Positions 1-42,358 of a stretch of DNA of 64,000 nt are shown one piece after another. The notes below the pieces were generated by a model, which saw only the letters and a program-made list of their open reading frames with translations, did not search any database and was not told the DNA's origin. The position numbers and the translations under genes were made by a program. This stretch comes from Microcebus murinus (taxonomy: Eukaryota > Chordata > Mammalia > Primates > Cheirogaleidae): positions 446,501 through 510,500 of the forward strand of contig NC_134119.1 of assembly GCF_040939455.1 (NCBI RefSeq). The letters are read 5' to 3'. How positions within the stretch are numbered: the first letter of the stretch is position 1; every line of letters starts with the position of its first letter.

Positions 1-139
1 CAGCGGTGTCTCCTTGCGGCTTTCCTTTGCTGACCCTGAGCAGCCGACCCTGGTTAGCCACGGAGGTGCTGTGATGTGTCTGCTCAACATGTTTGCCCAT
101 TAAAAAAAAATCTCACCAAAACAGTTAAGGAGAGCAGTT

Positions 140-546
140 TTTATTTATTTATTTATTTATTTATTTTTTGAGACAGAGTCTCCATTTGTTGCCCAGGCTA
201 GAGTGAGTGCCGTGGCGTCAGCCTAGCTCACAGCAACCTCAAACTCCTGGGCTCAAGCAATCCTCCTGCCTCAGCCTCCCCAGTAGCTGGGACTACAGGC
301 ATGTGCCACCACGCCCGGCTAAGTTTTTCTATATATATTAGTTGGCCAATTAATTTATTTCGACTTTTATTTTTTTTTTTATTTTATTTTTTTCTGGTGA
401 AACCTTCAGTCCAGTATTTCGACTTTTAGTAGAGACGGGGTCTCACTCTTGCTCAGGCTGGTTTCGAACTCCTGACCTTGAGGAATCCACCCGCCTCGGC
501 CTCCCAGAGTGCTAGGATTACAGGCGTGAGCCACCGCGCCCGGCCA
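140..546 (-). mobile_element. Alu (lemur type), antisense, with 46-bp internal insertion
   Basis: An A/T-rich tail at the left is followed by the reverse complement of an Alu ending 'gccaccgcgcccggcc'. The body is split at 370-415 by a short insertion flanked by 13-bp direct repeats (see findings). Confidence 0.93.
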
Positions 547-685
547 AGAGCAGTTTTTAGAGCGAAGTTAAACTCGGTCGGTGGCCGTCTGTCTTCTCTC
601 GGGAGCCCTCCCGGCCGTGCGACCGGGTTCAGACGGTTCGGCTCTAAAGCTCGACCACTTCAAAGTGCTCGTTTGTCTGTTAGAT

Positions 686-824
686 CACTGGTCCCCAACC
701 TTCTTGGCACCAGGGGCCGGTTTCATGGGGTGGGGACACGGGCGGTGGGGGGGGGTGACGCGTGGCTGGGTTTCCCTAACAGGCCACGGATCGGTGCCGG
801 CGCCCCGGGGTTGGGGACCGCGGT
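686..824. mobile_element. MER1-like hAT non-autonomous element, internally deleted
   Basis: Inverted ends 'cactggtccccaacc' and 'ggttggggaccgcggtg' enclose a short GC-rich body (ggcaccaggggccggtttca). Ends and body resemble the MER1/Charlie group. No clear 8-bp target duplication remains. Confidence 0.55.
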
Positions 825-1146
825 GTTGTGTCACAGTTTAAGCAAAATTATAAATGAAATGCTTAAATGCAGCCTAACCGAACGCAGAACCTTTAAGGCG
901 GGGGTAGAAGGGTGAGACGAGGTCTGGATGTGGGGAACAGTTTGCGCCCGGCTCCCGCCGCACAGACTGAGGGTGTTTGGATACGGCCGACACAAGGTCC
1001 GAATCACACCCAGGATTTCGCATTTTTATTAGAACAAATGGCCTTCCTGGTGGAGCTCCTTAGGGGCGAAGAGACGAAGTAACCCCATCCTGGCTCCCCA
1101 CATGAAGGCTTTGAACACACAGTGCAGCAAATGAAATATATTCGTA

Positions 1147-1595
1147 CCGTGTTTCCCCGAAAATAAGACGGGGTCTTATATTTATTTTTCCTCAAGAAGA
1201 CACCCTAGGGCTTATTTTCAGGGGATATCTTATTTTTTTTAAGTACGGTACAACCATCTACATTGATTCAAATAGAGTGAAGTCGTCTTCTTCTGGAACA
1301 TCACCATAACTCTCTGAACCCCGAATTCCATCCTGAATGTCTTGCGACTCTATTTTCTTTAGAACCATCAGCCCCGATCTCTCCTGTCGAGCACTAGAGC
1401 TCTCACGGGGCAGATGAGAAGGGCTGCATGTGGTCTTTCCCGCTGCAGGACGAAATGCATGGGCTGTGCAGATGCGCTGCATAGCCACGCCCGTCACTAG
1501 GGCTTATTTTCAGGGTAGGGCTTCTATTGCGCAAATGCTTAGAAATCCTGCTGGGGCTTGTTTTATGGGTAGGGCTTATTTTCGGGGGAACACGG
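1147..1595 (-). mobile_element. TA-flanked TIR element, copy 1 (449 bp)
   Basis: Ends are 'ccgtgtttccccgaaaataag' type inverted repeats, with TA preserved on the left (1145-1146). It is in reverse orientation relative to copies 2 and 3. The interior carries repeated 'agggcttattttc' subterminal motifs and a 79-codon open frame on the minus strand (1497..1258) shared with copy 3. Confidence 0.75.
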
Positions 1596-1738
1596 TGGCA
1601 GCCTTCAGATTTCATGGTTCCCGTGTGTCCTCAGATGTGGTAGTTTATTTGGACTTTGCCCAGGAAGCATTAGGAGCTGCGTGGAAGAGCTGGCGTGAGT
1701 AGTAAGTGTGCGTCTTCGATAGAGCAGCCTCTGTGCGT

Positions 1739-2081
<343 letters not shown>

Positions 2082-2479
2082 TGTGCATAACTTTTAAAAT
2101 AGCTGCGTGATTGATATCCCTGCCCCTTCGGTGCTGGTGGGAGAAAGCTCTCGGGAGGCACACGGTTGCTTGCACGGAAACTCCAGTGATGCGGCCGCCT
2201 GGGGCTGGTTTGATAGGCGGCTTTTCCTCTTCCCTTCCCCGTCATCTGACATGACGCCCCACCCGGACGGGAGGGGCTGGGGCAGATGTTGGCGCCTGGG
2301 GCCTGTGGCTGGTTAATCCCGTTGGCCACAGGGCAGCGCAGCCTGGACCGCGGGGCCGAGCAGGGCTGGCCGAGGGTGCCCTGTCCATCTGCAAGGGCCA
2401 CCTGGGCTCGGAGCCACCGGAACCCGGGCTCCAGGTGCACTAGCTTTTTTGTTTTGGTTTCTTTGAGACAGGATCTCGC

Positions 2480-3110
2480 TGTCTCAGACGTAGACGTCAC
2501 TGGTTACGATGAGGTCACTGGGGTGGCGCTGACCCCGCCGTGACTGCCGTCCTCGTACGCGGGAAGTCTGGACGCGGGCGCAGGCGGGAAGATGCGCGGT
2601 GAAGATGGAGGTAGAGATCGGGGCCACACCTCTGCGCGGTGCCAAGGGCGACAGCGGCCCCCGGAAGCCGGCGAGGGCCGGGGACAGAGCCTGCCGGGCC
2701 CTCTGCCGCCCCAGTCTCGGGCCTCTGGCTTCCAGACCTCGAGGGAATACACTCCTGTCGTTTGAGCCGCAGAGTCTGTGGCGCTTTGCTGGGGCAGCCT
2801 CGGGAAGCGGCAGCGAGCGTAGAAAATGAGACGCGATGTCGGGAGCACTGAGTCGAGGGAGAGTCTGCCAGGCCAGGCGCGAGTTCAGGTCTCCCCGGTT
2901 CTGCGCCGTGGGCTGTCCCGGGGCTGGGGGCATCGCCGAGGCTTCTCTCTGCTCATGTCCCCCGACAGCCAACAGCGAGCCCTCTCGGGGCTGAGCTGGT
3001 CTCGCGCCCCCCGGCTGGGCAGGGACCCTGCAGATTCGATCCGGTTTGAGCTCAGATGTTTTGGACGTTTTAGGGGGGAGGCTGTGAACGTACGCACCAC
3101 ATCCTATTGC
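2480..3110. promoter_or_regulatory. CpG-dense region with CRE-like site, possible alternative ZBTB46 promoter
   Basis: A run of unmethylated-looking CpG-rich sequence without repeats. It contains GACGTCAC at 2493-2500 (a CREB/ATF site differing from TGACGTCA at one base) and a second half-site-like 'gaggtcac' shortly after. It lies 0.5-1.2 kb upstream of the first coding exon. A short first exon could be transcribed from it, but no convincing exon/donor pair can be fixed by eye. Confidence 0.35.
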
Positions 3111-3676
3111 TCCTGTGGGTTTTTGTGTGTGGAGTTACACAAACACACACTTTACAGGGTGTTTCCCCTAGTGTGAAGGGTGCAGCCCCCGACTTGTGCT
3201 GTTTAACTGAGACTTCCAGTCTGGGAAGGAAGGAAGCCACTTCCACCCTGGCGTGTGTGTTCATTGCTCTGGGACGTGCCGGCGGCCGGTGTGCTGGAAT
3301 CTGCTGGGAACCTGGAGTCCGTTTATGGGCGTGTTTGGGGGAACAAGCAGGGGAACTTGTTTCTGGTTTTCCTCCTCAGGGCCGCACTCCCGCTCCCTCC
3401 CGGCACTGCGCTGCGGCAGGAGAAGCCACAGGCACTGCACCTGTGCACACCTGTGCACACCTGGGCACACCTGTGCCCACCTGCGGCCAGGCCCTGCGGG
3501 TGGGTGGGCTCCTGCGGCATTGCCTCCCGGTGCCCGCCCGCCCCCGCGTTGGCATGTGGGTGGGGCACAGGCCCTGCTCCCGCGCCGCCCGGCCTCACCT
3601 GCCGTGCCGAGCTGTGGGTAACTCTCGCCTTCTCGCCCCGCAGGGTCTGTAGAAGAGGCGGCGCCCGGGCTCCCCG

Positions 3677-34826
<31,150 letters not shown>

Positions 34827-37800
34827 ACCCGCCCCGCGGGCGGGGCGGTGGCCGCATCACTCTGTCCGCCTGCGCGTGCGTCTCCACGGGCCTCCACTGC
34901 GGGGGTCTGCGCCGACCCCTCCCGTGGCCCCGGACGGAAGCCAGCCCCGTGGTAGGACGCAGGTTGGACCCGTCGCGTGGGGAGCCTGGGGGGACACGGC
35001 GAAGCCAGTCAGGGGCACGGGCTGGGTTTGAGCACGGGCGGTGCGGGCTGAGGCCCCAGCAGGTGGTGAGAGCCTGTGGGTGCCCAGCCAGTGTGGACGC
35101 CTCCTCCGTGGCCTCCAAGGAGCCCCTGTGGCCGGCCTGGCTTGGAGGCACGATGGCCCACGGCCAGGTGGCGAGTGCCGCCCAGGGGCCACATGTCTGC
35201 GTAGGTGCTGAGAGCTTTGCATACGCCTGGCCCCCCGCTCAGGCCCACCCTCGCCCTCCCCTCTGCCCACCCGACCCCTCCCCTCAGCACCACGTCACTG
35301 CCCGTGGCTGCAGCCGTGGCCCGTTCCCTCGTTGGCACCAGGGGCCCCGTGGCAGCCTGTAGAATCCAGGTCCGGTGCACAGAGGCCCTGTGACCCTCTT
35401 ACCTCTGGGCTTTGGTGCTTACACACAACACGCTGCAGGACCCGCTGGGGGCCAGGGGCGCCAGGTGCTATCTTGGGGGGGGCTGGCCTTGGTGGGGTCT
35501 GGCCCGGCCCCTGCAGCCTCTCCAGGCCACGCCGGGTTCTCTCTGCACCCGCGGCCCTGCGTGCCAGGAGGACCTCGGGCGCCCTGTCCACCCCGGGCCT
35601 GCCGTCTGCTGTGCCCAGCCTGGCCGCTCCGGCTGTCCTGCTGGGACAGGCTGGCGCTGGCTCCTGCCTTTGTTGCTGCTAACGCTGGAGGGGGGTGTCC
35701 CCAACTGCAGCGTGCTGCTCACACCCCCCCGCGTGGGTAACCAAATTTCTAAGTAGTCAGAGACATATTGAGGTAGTCACATAAAGTTATTTTGTTTGGC
35801 ATTATTTTTCTCACTCCACAAAACTATATGGGGTTGGTTTTCCTTTAACTTGTGGTCAAGTCCTCTTGCTGTATTTCCAAGGAGCCCGCCGCACACGCTC
35901 TCTTTTTCTGAGCGAAAAGCAAAGGTCCCGCCGGTGCCCTGCAGCACGGCCCTGCTAAGACATTCCATCCCTGCCGCCTCCCTGCCTCCCTCCGGAGCTC
36001 GCCGGGTGTGGTGCTTTCAGATGGACAAGGGGGGGCAGCTCACCACCCCTGTCCCCAGACCCACGTGTGCGGGGACTCCTTGGGGTGCTGAGTGTCAGCG
36101 CCAACCAGAGAGACGGCTCTTACTTCCCTCTCTCCAGACTGTAGGCCAAAGTGGCTTTTACCAACTGTTTGCGGAGCCAGGCCCGAGCGCCCGCCTCTCT
36201 CCTGCTGCTGCTGCTCGGGGCGGGCACACGGGGGGCGGCGCTGGGCCACGGGGTCCTGGGCCATGGGAGAAGTCAGCCTTTGTTTTTTTTAAATCAGCCA
36301 CTGTTTCTCCTGCTCACAAGAGGGTGCTGTGCCCGCAGACACATCCCTCAGAGGGGACGCAGGGTGCTCAGAGTGAGGGCTGGGAGGGAGGGCTCAGGCT
36401 TCTCCCTGCGGTGGGGGGCTCGGCCGCGTGCCCCCCAGTGGGACAGCACAGCCAAGCCCCCGGCCCCCAGGGAAGCTGCAGCCTGAGCCCTCCCTCCTCC
36501 CCCGGGCCAGCCTGGCCAGGCCTCTCCCGCACTTGTTGAACTCCTTTTCTAAGCAAACTCACTTTCTTATAAAATGCACCTGGAAACCAGACCTTTGCTA
36601 CCAAGTAAGTGTCCCTGGGTTTTGTACCAGTTCCCACCTCTCAGGCCGTCCGCCCAGGACCCTGGCGCCCCACGAAGGCGCCTCTGCGGCCACACTCAGG
36701 GTGTCCTGCCCTCTCCGGCCGGCACACGCCCCACCCGGGCCGCCTTCGCTGACCTTTTCGGGGCTTCCCTGCCGGTGCCACGGGGCCGTTTTCTTCCTTG
36801 AAACCGACACTGTACCACGAGACCAGGGGCGCTCCCAGCCCAACCTTCCCGCGTCTGCCGCGCAGCGGCTCCTCGCGCTTGCCCGCGGTTTGCAGATGGG
36901 AGAGCGTGGAATCCGAGAGACCCCGTGAACGTGCCCGTCTCTCAGGAGGCGTGGAGGGAAAAGACGTATGTAATGAAGGTTTTTTTTACGTGACTGATTT
37001 TTTTTTTTAATCGATGTTCAAACTAATAAATATTTTTTTATAAAGAGGAAAAAATATGTAGATTACATTTCACATTTTGTATTTTTTTGTTCGTGTCTGT
37101 TTATATTTTGGTGTTTGCAACACCAAAGTGGAAAATGCAGTCCATCGGGGGTGGTGTTGTGGGGGAGGGACGGGGAAACACATGACTTTTGTACCAAGCT
37201 CTGGATCCTGACAAGCTTGTGTGTTGGAACTCTCCGGGTTTTGGGAAACAGGACACTGCCAGGACTGAATAGGGACCTGACTCAAAAGACACAGCTTACT
37301 GCTTCCAACTTTGCACATCTTCCTTTTTAAAAAAGAAAATTGAGAAAATACAAAAACTGGAACTTTTTGCAATATTATGAAAGATAAGCTTATTTTAGCT
37401 CATTCTGTGACATGTGCAACTCTTAAGAAAGCCATACTTAATGGTGGTTGTTTTTTATTTTTTAGATCCTATACTGTGTTTTTGTATGCGGCCCTTTTAG
37501 AACTACTTGTAGTGAGGGTGCTGTGTGTGCTTTTCTTAAATATTTATTTTTTCAACATGCTTTCAACCTGTCAACAAAAACAAAACAGACAAAAAACAAA
37601 AAGGGCAGTGTTTGAAGACTGTTGATTTTTTTCTGGGGATAATCTATATTATATTGACTTTATATTAATTATTATAAACCTGTGTTTGTATCGAAGATGT
37701 GTTTAATATTTAGGGGAGGAGATTTCGTACTCAGTTGGCGGGCAATCGCGGCTCTGTTGTCCTGCTTCTCCGTGGCTGCAGGACAGGTAACTTTACCTTC

Positions 37801-37935
37801 TCCACGTGGCTCTCCAGGTTTCTCGTGTGCCGAGGCGCGCTCCCAGCCTGCCTGTGGGTTTCCTTTCTGTGACGGGATTAGCTTAGACATTCTTGCAAAG
37901 CGATCACTTTCAATAAATCGGGAAATTGCTGCTCC
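34827..37935 (+). other. ZBTB46: ZBTB46 3' UTR
   Basis: This repeat-free stretch lies between the stop codon and a poly(A) site. It is GC-rich to about 35.7 kb, mixed to 36.9 kb, and strongly AT-rich from 36.96 to 37.7 kb with several U-rich runs. AATAAA occurs at 37025-37030 and again at 37912-37917. The second is followed by the GT-rich 'cctgtgtgtttcgg' (downstream-element-like) and is the likely main site. The end coordinate is an estimate from that signal. Confidence 0.7.
37912..37917 (+). terminator. ZBTB46: ZBTB46 distal poly(A) signal AATAAA
   Basis: A canonical hexamer with a GT-rich element about 30 nt downstream. It is the last + strand AATAAA before the oppositely oriented SLC2A4RG 3' end. 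An upstream AATAAA at 37025-37030 could give a shorter 3' UTR. Confidence 0.6.
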
Positions 37936-38104
37936 AAGCAGACGCCTCCTGTGTGTTTCGGACAGGGTCCCCTCCCCCAGCCTCGCCGGGTGGGGGCGGC
38001 CAGAGGGCGGCCCCCAGCCCTCTGCCGCTGGTTCCGGGCCTCCCACCCCTCTGCTCACCGTAGCCTCCCAGTCCCACGTCCTTCCTCCCACGAGACAGAC
38101 TTGA

Positions 38105-38615
38105 CTTCTGGAAAAATCTCAAATCTTTAATTTTTTTCTCTTCGCCTGGCGCGGCCCAGACTCGAGACACCTGAGCTTCGAAACATGGTAAAAGGTCAGC
38201 CCCAGGGCCCTCGAACCACCGAGTTAAGTGCGAGCAGGGGGGGTCCTCTTCCCGACACCCCTCAAAGTGCATTGCAGACTGGCCCCGACGCCGGGCCTGT
38301 GACAAGTCTGTGGACCGACAGGCAGGGAGGACGGCCGGCCCCAGGGCCCCGGTGGCCAAGGGGACGGCGGCGTGGTTTGGCTTTAGTGCAAAACGCTGGT
38401 TTCTTCAGAGGCACTTTGAATGCTGGGACCTCTCCCCCACTCCGGGGGTCCAGGGTCACCGACTCCTCCTTCCCCCCTTAAAAAGTAGACCCTGCAGCTG
38501 GGGGAGGCCGGGCTCTCCCAGGTCAGTGTCACCCCAGGGTGGGGGTAGGGAGAAGGTGGCAGCTTATTCTCTCCTTTTAGCAGTCCTGGCGGCTGCCTCA
38601 GCACCGTGGGCGGGC
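38105..38615 (-). other. SLC2A4RG: SLC2A4RG 3' UTR with ATTAAA signal
   Basis: About 0.5 kb of unique sequence follows the stop. ATTAAA lies at 38131..38126 on the minus strand; cleavage is estimated near 38105. The 37936-38104 gap to the ZBTB46 3' end is only about 170 bp, so the two genes converge almost directly. Confidence 0.65.
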
Positions 38616-38727
38616 TCAGTCCAGAAACCGCTGGCAGGCCTTCTTCCAGCGGCAGGCTGTGCACCACAGGTCCCGGTGGTCCATGCCATACACCTTCCGG
38701 CACTTCTTAGCATCACCACGGGGCTTC
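38616..38727 (-). CDS. SLC2A4RG: SLC2A4RG coding exon 7 (aa 344-380 and stop)
   Basis: Acceptor ending 'cccccag' at 38728; stop TGA at 38618..38616. It encodes the Cys-rich basic C-terminus. Confidence 0.95.
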
Positions 38728-41646
38728 CTGGGGGGACACAGGGGGCCATGGGCACTGCGGGGCAGGGACGTGGGGGTGTTCCTGCCTGGCACCCGCCCTG
38801 CCCTCGGCCCACACACACCTCAGGCTGACGCCCATCCTGGCAGGAAGGGCCGGCACACAGGCCCTGACCTCGGTGGGCTGCGGCTCCAGGCCTCCAGAAT
38901 GCCCTGAGAGCTGCCCCCAGCTGCCACCTGTGGCCTCGCCCACGGGGTAGGCGTGGTCGCTGTGGCACGCCTGGGGGGCGCCCATAGAGGTCAGGACAGG
39001 GGACTCCGGCAGCTCCAGGCGGGAGAAGGTGGGCGGCAAGGAGGCCGTGGGGGACGCCGGGGTCAGGCTGGACAGCCCGTCGGTCAGCGTGTCCACACCA
39101 GCATCCAGCTCGGTGTAGTAGAAGTCCTCCTCGCCGTCACTCTGCTCTGGCTCCGCCTGCCTCCTGCGGGGACACAGCTCGGGACTGAAGGGGTGGCCTG
39201 GCTGGACCCTACCCCACCCTGGCCCAGCCCCGCCTGGGCCCCACCTCACCCCAGGTGCACCAGGCGGATGTGTCTCTGCATCCCGGACGCGGAGCTCAGC
39301 ACCTTCCCGCAGCTCTTCCACAGACACTGGAACATGGCCTGGGCCGAGCTCTGCAGACGGGGGCTGGAGTCAGGCTCAGCCATTGCGCACCACCCCACCA
39401 CAGGGGCCGCCCCGAAGCTCACCTTCCTCTTCCTCAGGGTGGGTTCCCCGAACAGAAAGTGAGCTGCCTCGAGGGGCAGCGGGGGTGATGGGGTGGACGG
39501 GGAGGACTGGTCACTGGCCAGGTCCCAGCCCCACTCTCCGCTGGCGCTGCTGCTGCTGTAGCTGCCTGGGGGCCGCGCCAGGGCCTCCTTCCAGGGCTCC
39601 AAGCCAGGCTCTGTGGGGACAGACCACCCGCAGGGCTGGGGGGGCTCAAGCTGCTCTGCAGAGACTGCTGCCTGCTGGCCACCTGCCGGCCGCAGCAAGT
39701 CCCTAACTCTGAGCTGCCACCTGTACACCTATCCCCAGGCAAGTGTGGTGGGCAGAGCCTCTTGGGGGAGGCATTGGCAGGGAAGAGCTGGCCACGGGGG
39801 CTTGGGGAGAACCTTTCCTAGCACAGGAAGACGTCCTGTGCAGGGGGTGGACAGTTCACAGAAGATGGGATGCTGCAGCTTTGGCCTCAGTGGGGGGTAC
39901 GAGGGTCCAGATGTCCATTTCAGAAAGCAGCCTCAAAAGGTATGTTTGGAAGTGGGTATCCCTTCCTTTGGGGGATATACTTGCCCAAGAGGCTGGGTGG
40001 CTGTAGGGTCCTCAAGGGACAGCGGTCTTGGGCCCTGTCCCCACCCACATCCCTGAGCACAGACCTCTGAGTCTCACCTGGGCTGAAGGCTGCAGCCGGG
40101 GCCCCCAGGAGGAGGGGGCTGGTGGACAAGCTGGTAAGGGCTGCGGCAGCCATAACCTCCTCTAGCCGGGCTGCTGCTGGGGAGGCTCTGGAGGAGATGG
40201 GGGCAGGTGCAGGTGGGGCCAGCAAGTGCTCCAGGCCCCTCCCCTGGCCTAGGTACACGTGCAGGCCTAGGCACGTGTGCGCACACCAGGCTGCCTGTCT
40301 CTTGGCCCAGGACAGGAGGCCTGGCTCCTCCCCCAGCTCGGGTTGCACAGTTGAAAATCGCCAGGAACTACCAGGAACAGGGCTGGGGTCCCACTGAAGC
40401 CTGAGTTCTCTACACCCTGGGCTTTGTTCCACCATGGCTCCTTCAGGCCTTGGTGCTGGGCAGGGGTCTGAAGCCCACTGGAGTTGGGGGCCAGGCCAGG
40501 CCCAGCCCAGCCCTCCCCCCATCACACATTAACCAGGGTTGTGCAACAGCAGCTGTGGGCCGAGGGCCAGGCCTGGGAGGGTGGGAGCAGCGCCGGGCGG
40601 CAGGAGCCAGGAGGAGCCTGGGCTCCAAGCGGTACGAGGCCCCAGTGAGGCAGGCCAGAGCGCACCCCTTCCCCCTGCAGCCAGCCCAAGGTGTGGGGCA
40701 CGCTGGAGTGGGGAGCCCCAGGGATTCCTGGACAGTCGACCCCAGGCCGACGGACTGCACAGCCCGTTCTGCACAGACACTGACATCCACCCCGCCCAGT
40801 TCTGTGCTCTGGCCACCACGAGCTGGGGGAGGGGGGACAAGGAACCCTAATGTATTGATCATTTCTGCTCAACTCCTCCGCGGCTGGAGATCTTGGAGGG
40901 GCGATTAGAAACCCTGGGTCCTGACCTGGCCTCCACCCAGGTCTGCCGAGGCGAAGGCGGGAAGGCACGTATCCGCACCCCACCCACCGACACCCGCGCG
41001 CACACGCCCACCCAGTCCCGGGGCGCTAGCCTCGCGGCTCACCTCTGCGCTGGCACCGGGATGTGCGCGGACGGAGTCGGGAGCCCCGCCGCCGCCCCCG
41101 CCCACGTCCCCGGGGCCCCGAGGTCCGCGGCCCGCGGCTCCGGCTCCTGTGGCAGCGCGAGCTCCAAGCCCGCACAGCCGCCGCTCGCGGCAGGGCCCTG
41201 CGGATGGGGCAGGCTCAGAGGCGGCGGCAGCTTGGGGTCCCCCAGCCTCCCACCCGGACCAGCTCGGCGCCCGCCCCTCAAACCGGCTGCGGCCGGTGTG
41301 GACAGCACGGCCCCGCCCCCGGCCCCGCCCCTGGCCCGGCGCGGCGGGAAGCGTCGCCCCGCCGGCCCGCGCTGCCCCGCCGGCTCCACAGACACGCTCG
41401 GGCCCACGCGGCCGCGCCCCCGCCGTCTCCGCGGGGGCCCACAGTTTGCGCGGCCCCGACGCCATCTTTGCGGCCCCGGGAACTTGGTCGGCGCCCGCCC
41501 CGGGCGCCCGGTACCTGCGGCGGCGTGGGCACCGTCACGGGCGCAGCGCGCGGGCCTGGGCTCTCCGCGCGCAGCCAGGGCGCCTCGGCCAGCGGCACGC
41601 TGGGGTCCCGGCCGACGACGCGAGGCGGGGGGCGCTCGGCCTCCAT
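38616..41646 (-). CDS. SLC2A4RG: SLC2A4RG, GLUT4 enhancer factor (7 coding exons, 380 aa)
   Basis: Spliced CDS is complement(join(38616..38727, 38819..39163, 39250..39350, 39423..39610, 40078..40187, 41043..41197, 41515..41646)), 1143 nt, 380 aa; human is about 387 aa. Every junction is GT/AG and keeps frame. One C2H2 finger uses C204, C209, H222 and H227 ([11 protein letters not shown] ... MQRHIRLVH). The acidic segment [15 protein letters not shown] follows. The C-terminal basic, Cys-rich motif KKCRKVYGM ... [16 protein letters not shown] is the DNA-binding/C-clamp-like signature shared with ZNF395 and ZNF704. The family protein (GEF/HDBP1) binds the GLUT4 promoter with MEF2A and shuttles between nucleus and cytoplasm. 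The start [16 protein letters not shown] matches the family N-terminus and lies in the CpG island. Confidence 0.96.
38819..39163 (-). CDS. SLC2A4RG: SLC2A4RG coding exon 6 (aa 229-343)
   Basis: Acceptor 'tccccgcag' ends at 39164 and donor gag|gtgtgt starts at 38818. It encodes the acidic YYTELD segment, the [10 protein letters not shown] region and LEPQPTEV ... MGVSL. Confidence 0.94.
39250..39350 (-). CDS. SLC2A4RG: SLC2A4RG coding exon 5 (aa 196-228; C2H2 finger)
   Basis: Acceptor 'ccgtctgcag' ends at 39351 and donor ggg|gtgagg starts at 39249. It contains the whole C2H2 finger. Confidence 0.95.
39423..39610 (-). CDS. SLC2A4RG: SLC2A4RG coding exon 4 (aa 133-195)
   Basis: Acceptor 'gtccccacag' ends at 39611 and donor aag|gtgagc starts at 39422. 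It encodes a Ser/Pro-rich segment with [16 protein letters not shown] and [12 protein letters not shown]. Confidence 0.94.
40078..40187 (-). CDS. SLC2A4RG: SLC2A4RG coding exon 3 (aa 96-132)
   Basis: Acceptor 'atctcctccag' ends at 40188 and donor cag|gtgaga starts at 40077. It encodes the conserved stretch [20 protein letters not shown]. Confidence 0.94.
41043..41197 (-). CDS. SLC2A4RG: SLC2A4RG coding exon 2 (aa 45-95)
   Basis: Acceptor 'atccgcag' ends at 41198 and donor gag|gtgagc starts at 41042. It encodes [18 protein letters not shown] through HIPVPAQ. The exon ends two bases into an Arg codon. Confidence 0.92.
41515..41646 (-). CDS. SLC2A4RG: SLC2A4RG coding exon 1 (aa 1-44)
   Basis: ATG at 41646..41644 (minus strand); donor ccgcag|gtac with GT at 41514-41513; exactly 44 codons, phase 0. 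It encodes the Pro/Arg-rich N-terminus ending TVPTPPQ. Confidence 0.94.
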
Positions 41647-42250
41647 GGCCGGGCGGCGGGCCGGGCGCCGAGGCTGCAGCGGCGAGGGCGCACTCTCAGG
41701 ACGCAGCCCCGGGCCGGGCCGGGCTGGCCGGGCCGCCGACCCCCGCCCTGGATCCGGCCGCCGCCCGCGCCGCGCCGCCGGAGGCTGCCCGTGGGCCCCG
41801 CCCCTCCGCCCGCCCGGGCCCGCCCCGCCCGGCGCGCGCCCCATTGGCCCGCGCCCGGTATCAACATTCCGCGGTGGACCGCGGCCCGGGGCCCCGCCCC
41901 CGCCGAGCAGCTCCCGCGCCAGCCGGGGAGGGGGCCGGGCCAGCGAGCCGGCTTCCCACGGGCGCGCTCAGGCTACTGCCCGAGCCGGGGAGGGTGCCGT
42001 GCTCCCTGGGCGGGCTTCCCGGGAGCAGGTTACTTTTTAACTCACGGCTGCCCACCCCTTATGTAACACCGGGGCTGGGTGGTGGAGCCCTCCGGGGCAG
42101 TTCAGGGCCCAAGTCCCACCCCGGGCGGCCACTCGTCCGGCCGCTGCACCGCCCCCTCGTACTGACTCGGCCTGGAAACGCCAGCGCGAACTCCGCCTTC
42201 CTCTCCCGCCCGGCTCCGGAGCCGGACCAGCGGGAGCACTGCTAGCCAGA
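41647..42250 (-). promoter_or_regulatory. SLC2A4RG: SLC2A4RG CpG-island promoter with CCAAT box
   Basis: A dense CpG/GC-box stretch extends upstream of the start codon (the island continues through exons 1-2 to about 41.0 kb). A CCAAT box reads on the minus strand at 41847..41843, about 200 nt upstream of the ATG, and is flanked by several GGGGCGGGG-type Sp1 motifs. There is no TATA box. The island reaches close to the LIME1 poly(A) signal. Confidence 0.65.
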
Positions 42251-42352
42251 AGGGACATCTGTAATCCTTCCAGAGAACCACGGCCCCCGGCCCCTCCAGC
42301 TTTCAAGAAGGGCAGGCTGTGAGGCAAGGCCGTGTTACCCCCTGCGATGCGA

Positions 42353-42358
42353 TTTATT
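42353..42358 (-). terminator. LIME1: LIME1 poly(A) signal AATAAA overlapping the stop codon
   Basis: Reading the minus strand, TAAATAAATC runs from 42360. The last base of the TAA stop is the first base of AATAAA. No other hexamer lies between the conserved part of LIME1 and the SLC2A4RG promoter. Confidence 0.75.

Noticed and set aside
40893..42245. 450-codon plus-strand frame over the SLC2A4RG CpG island
   Set aside because: Antisense to SLC2A4RG exons 1-2 and promoter. Ala/Pro/Arg-rich composition typical of CpG islands. No start context or homolog recognised.
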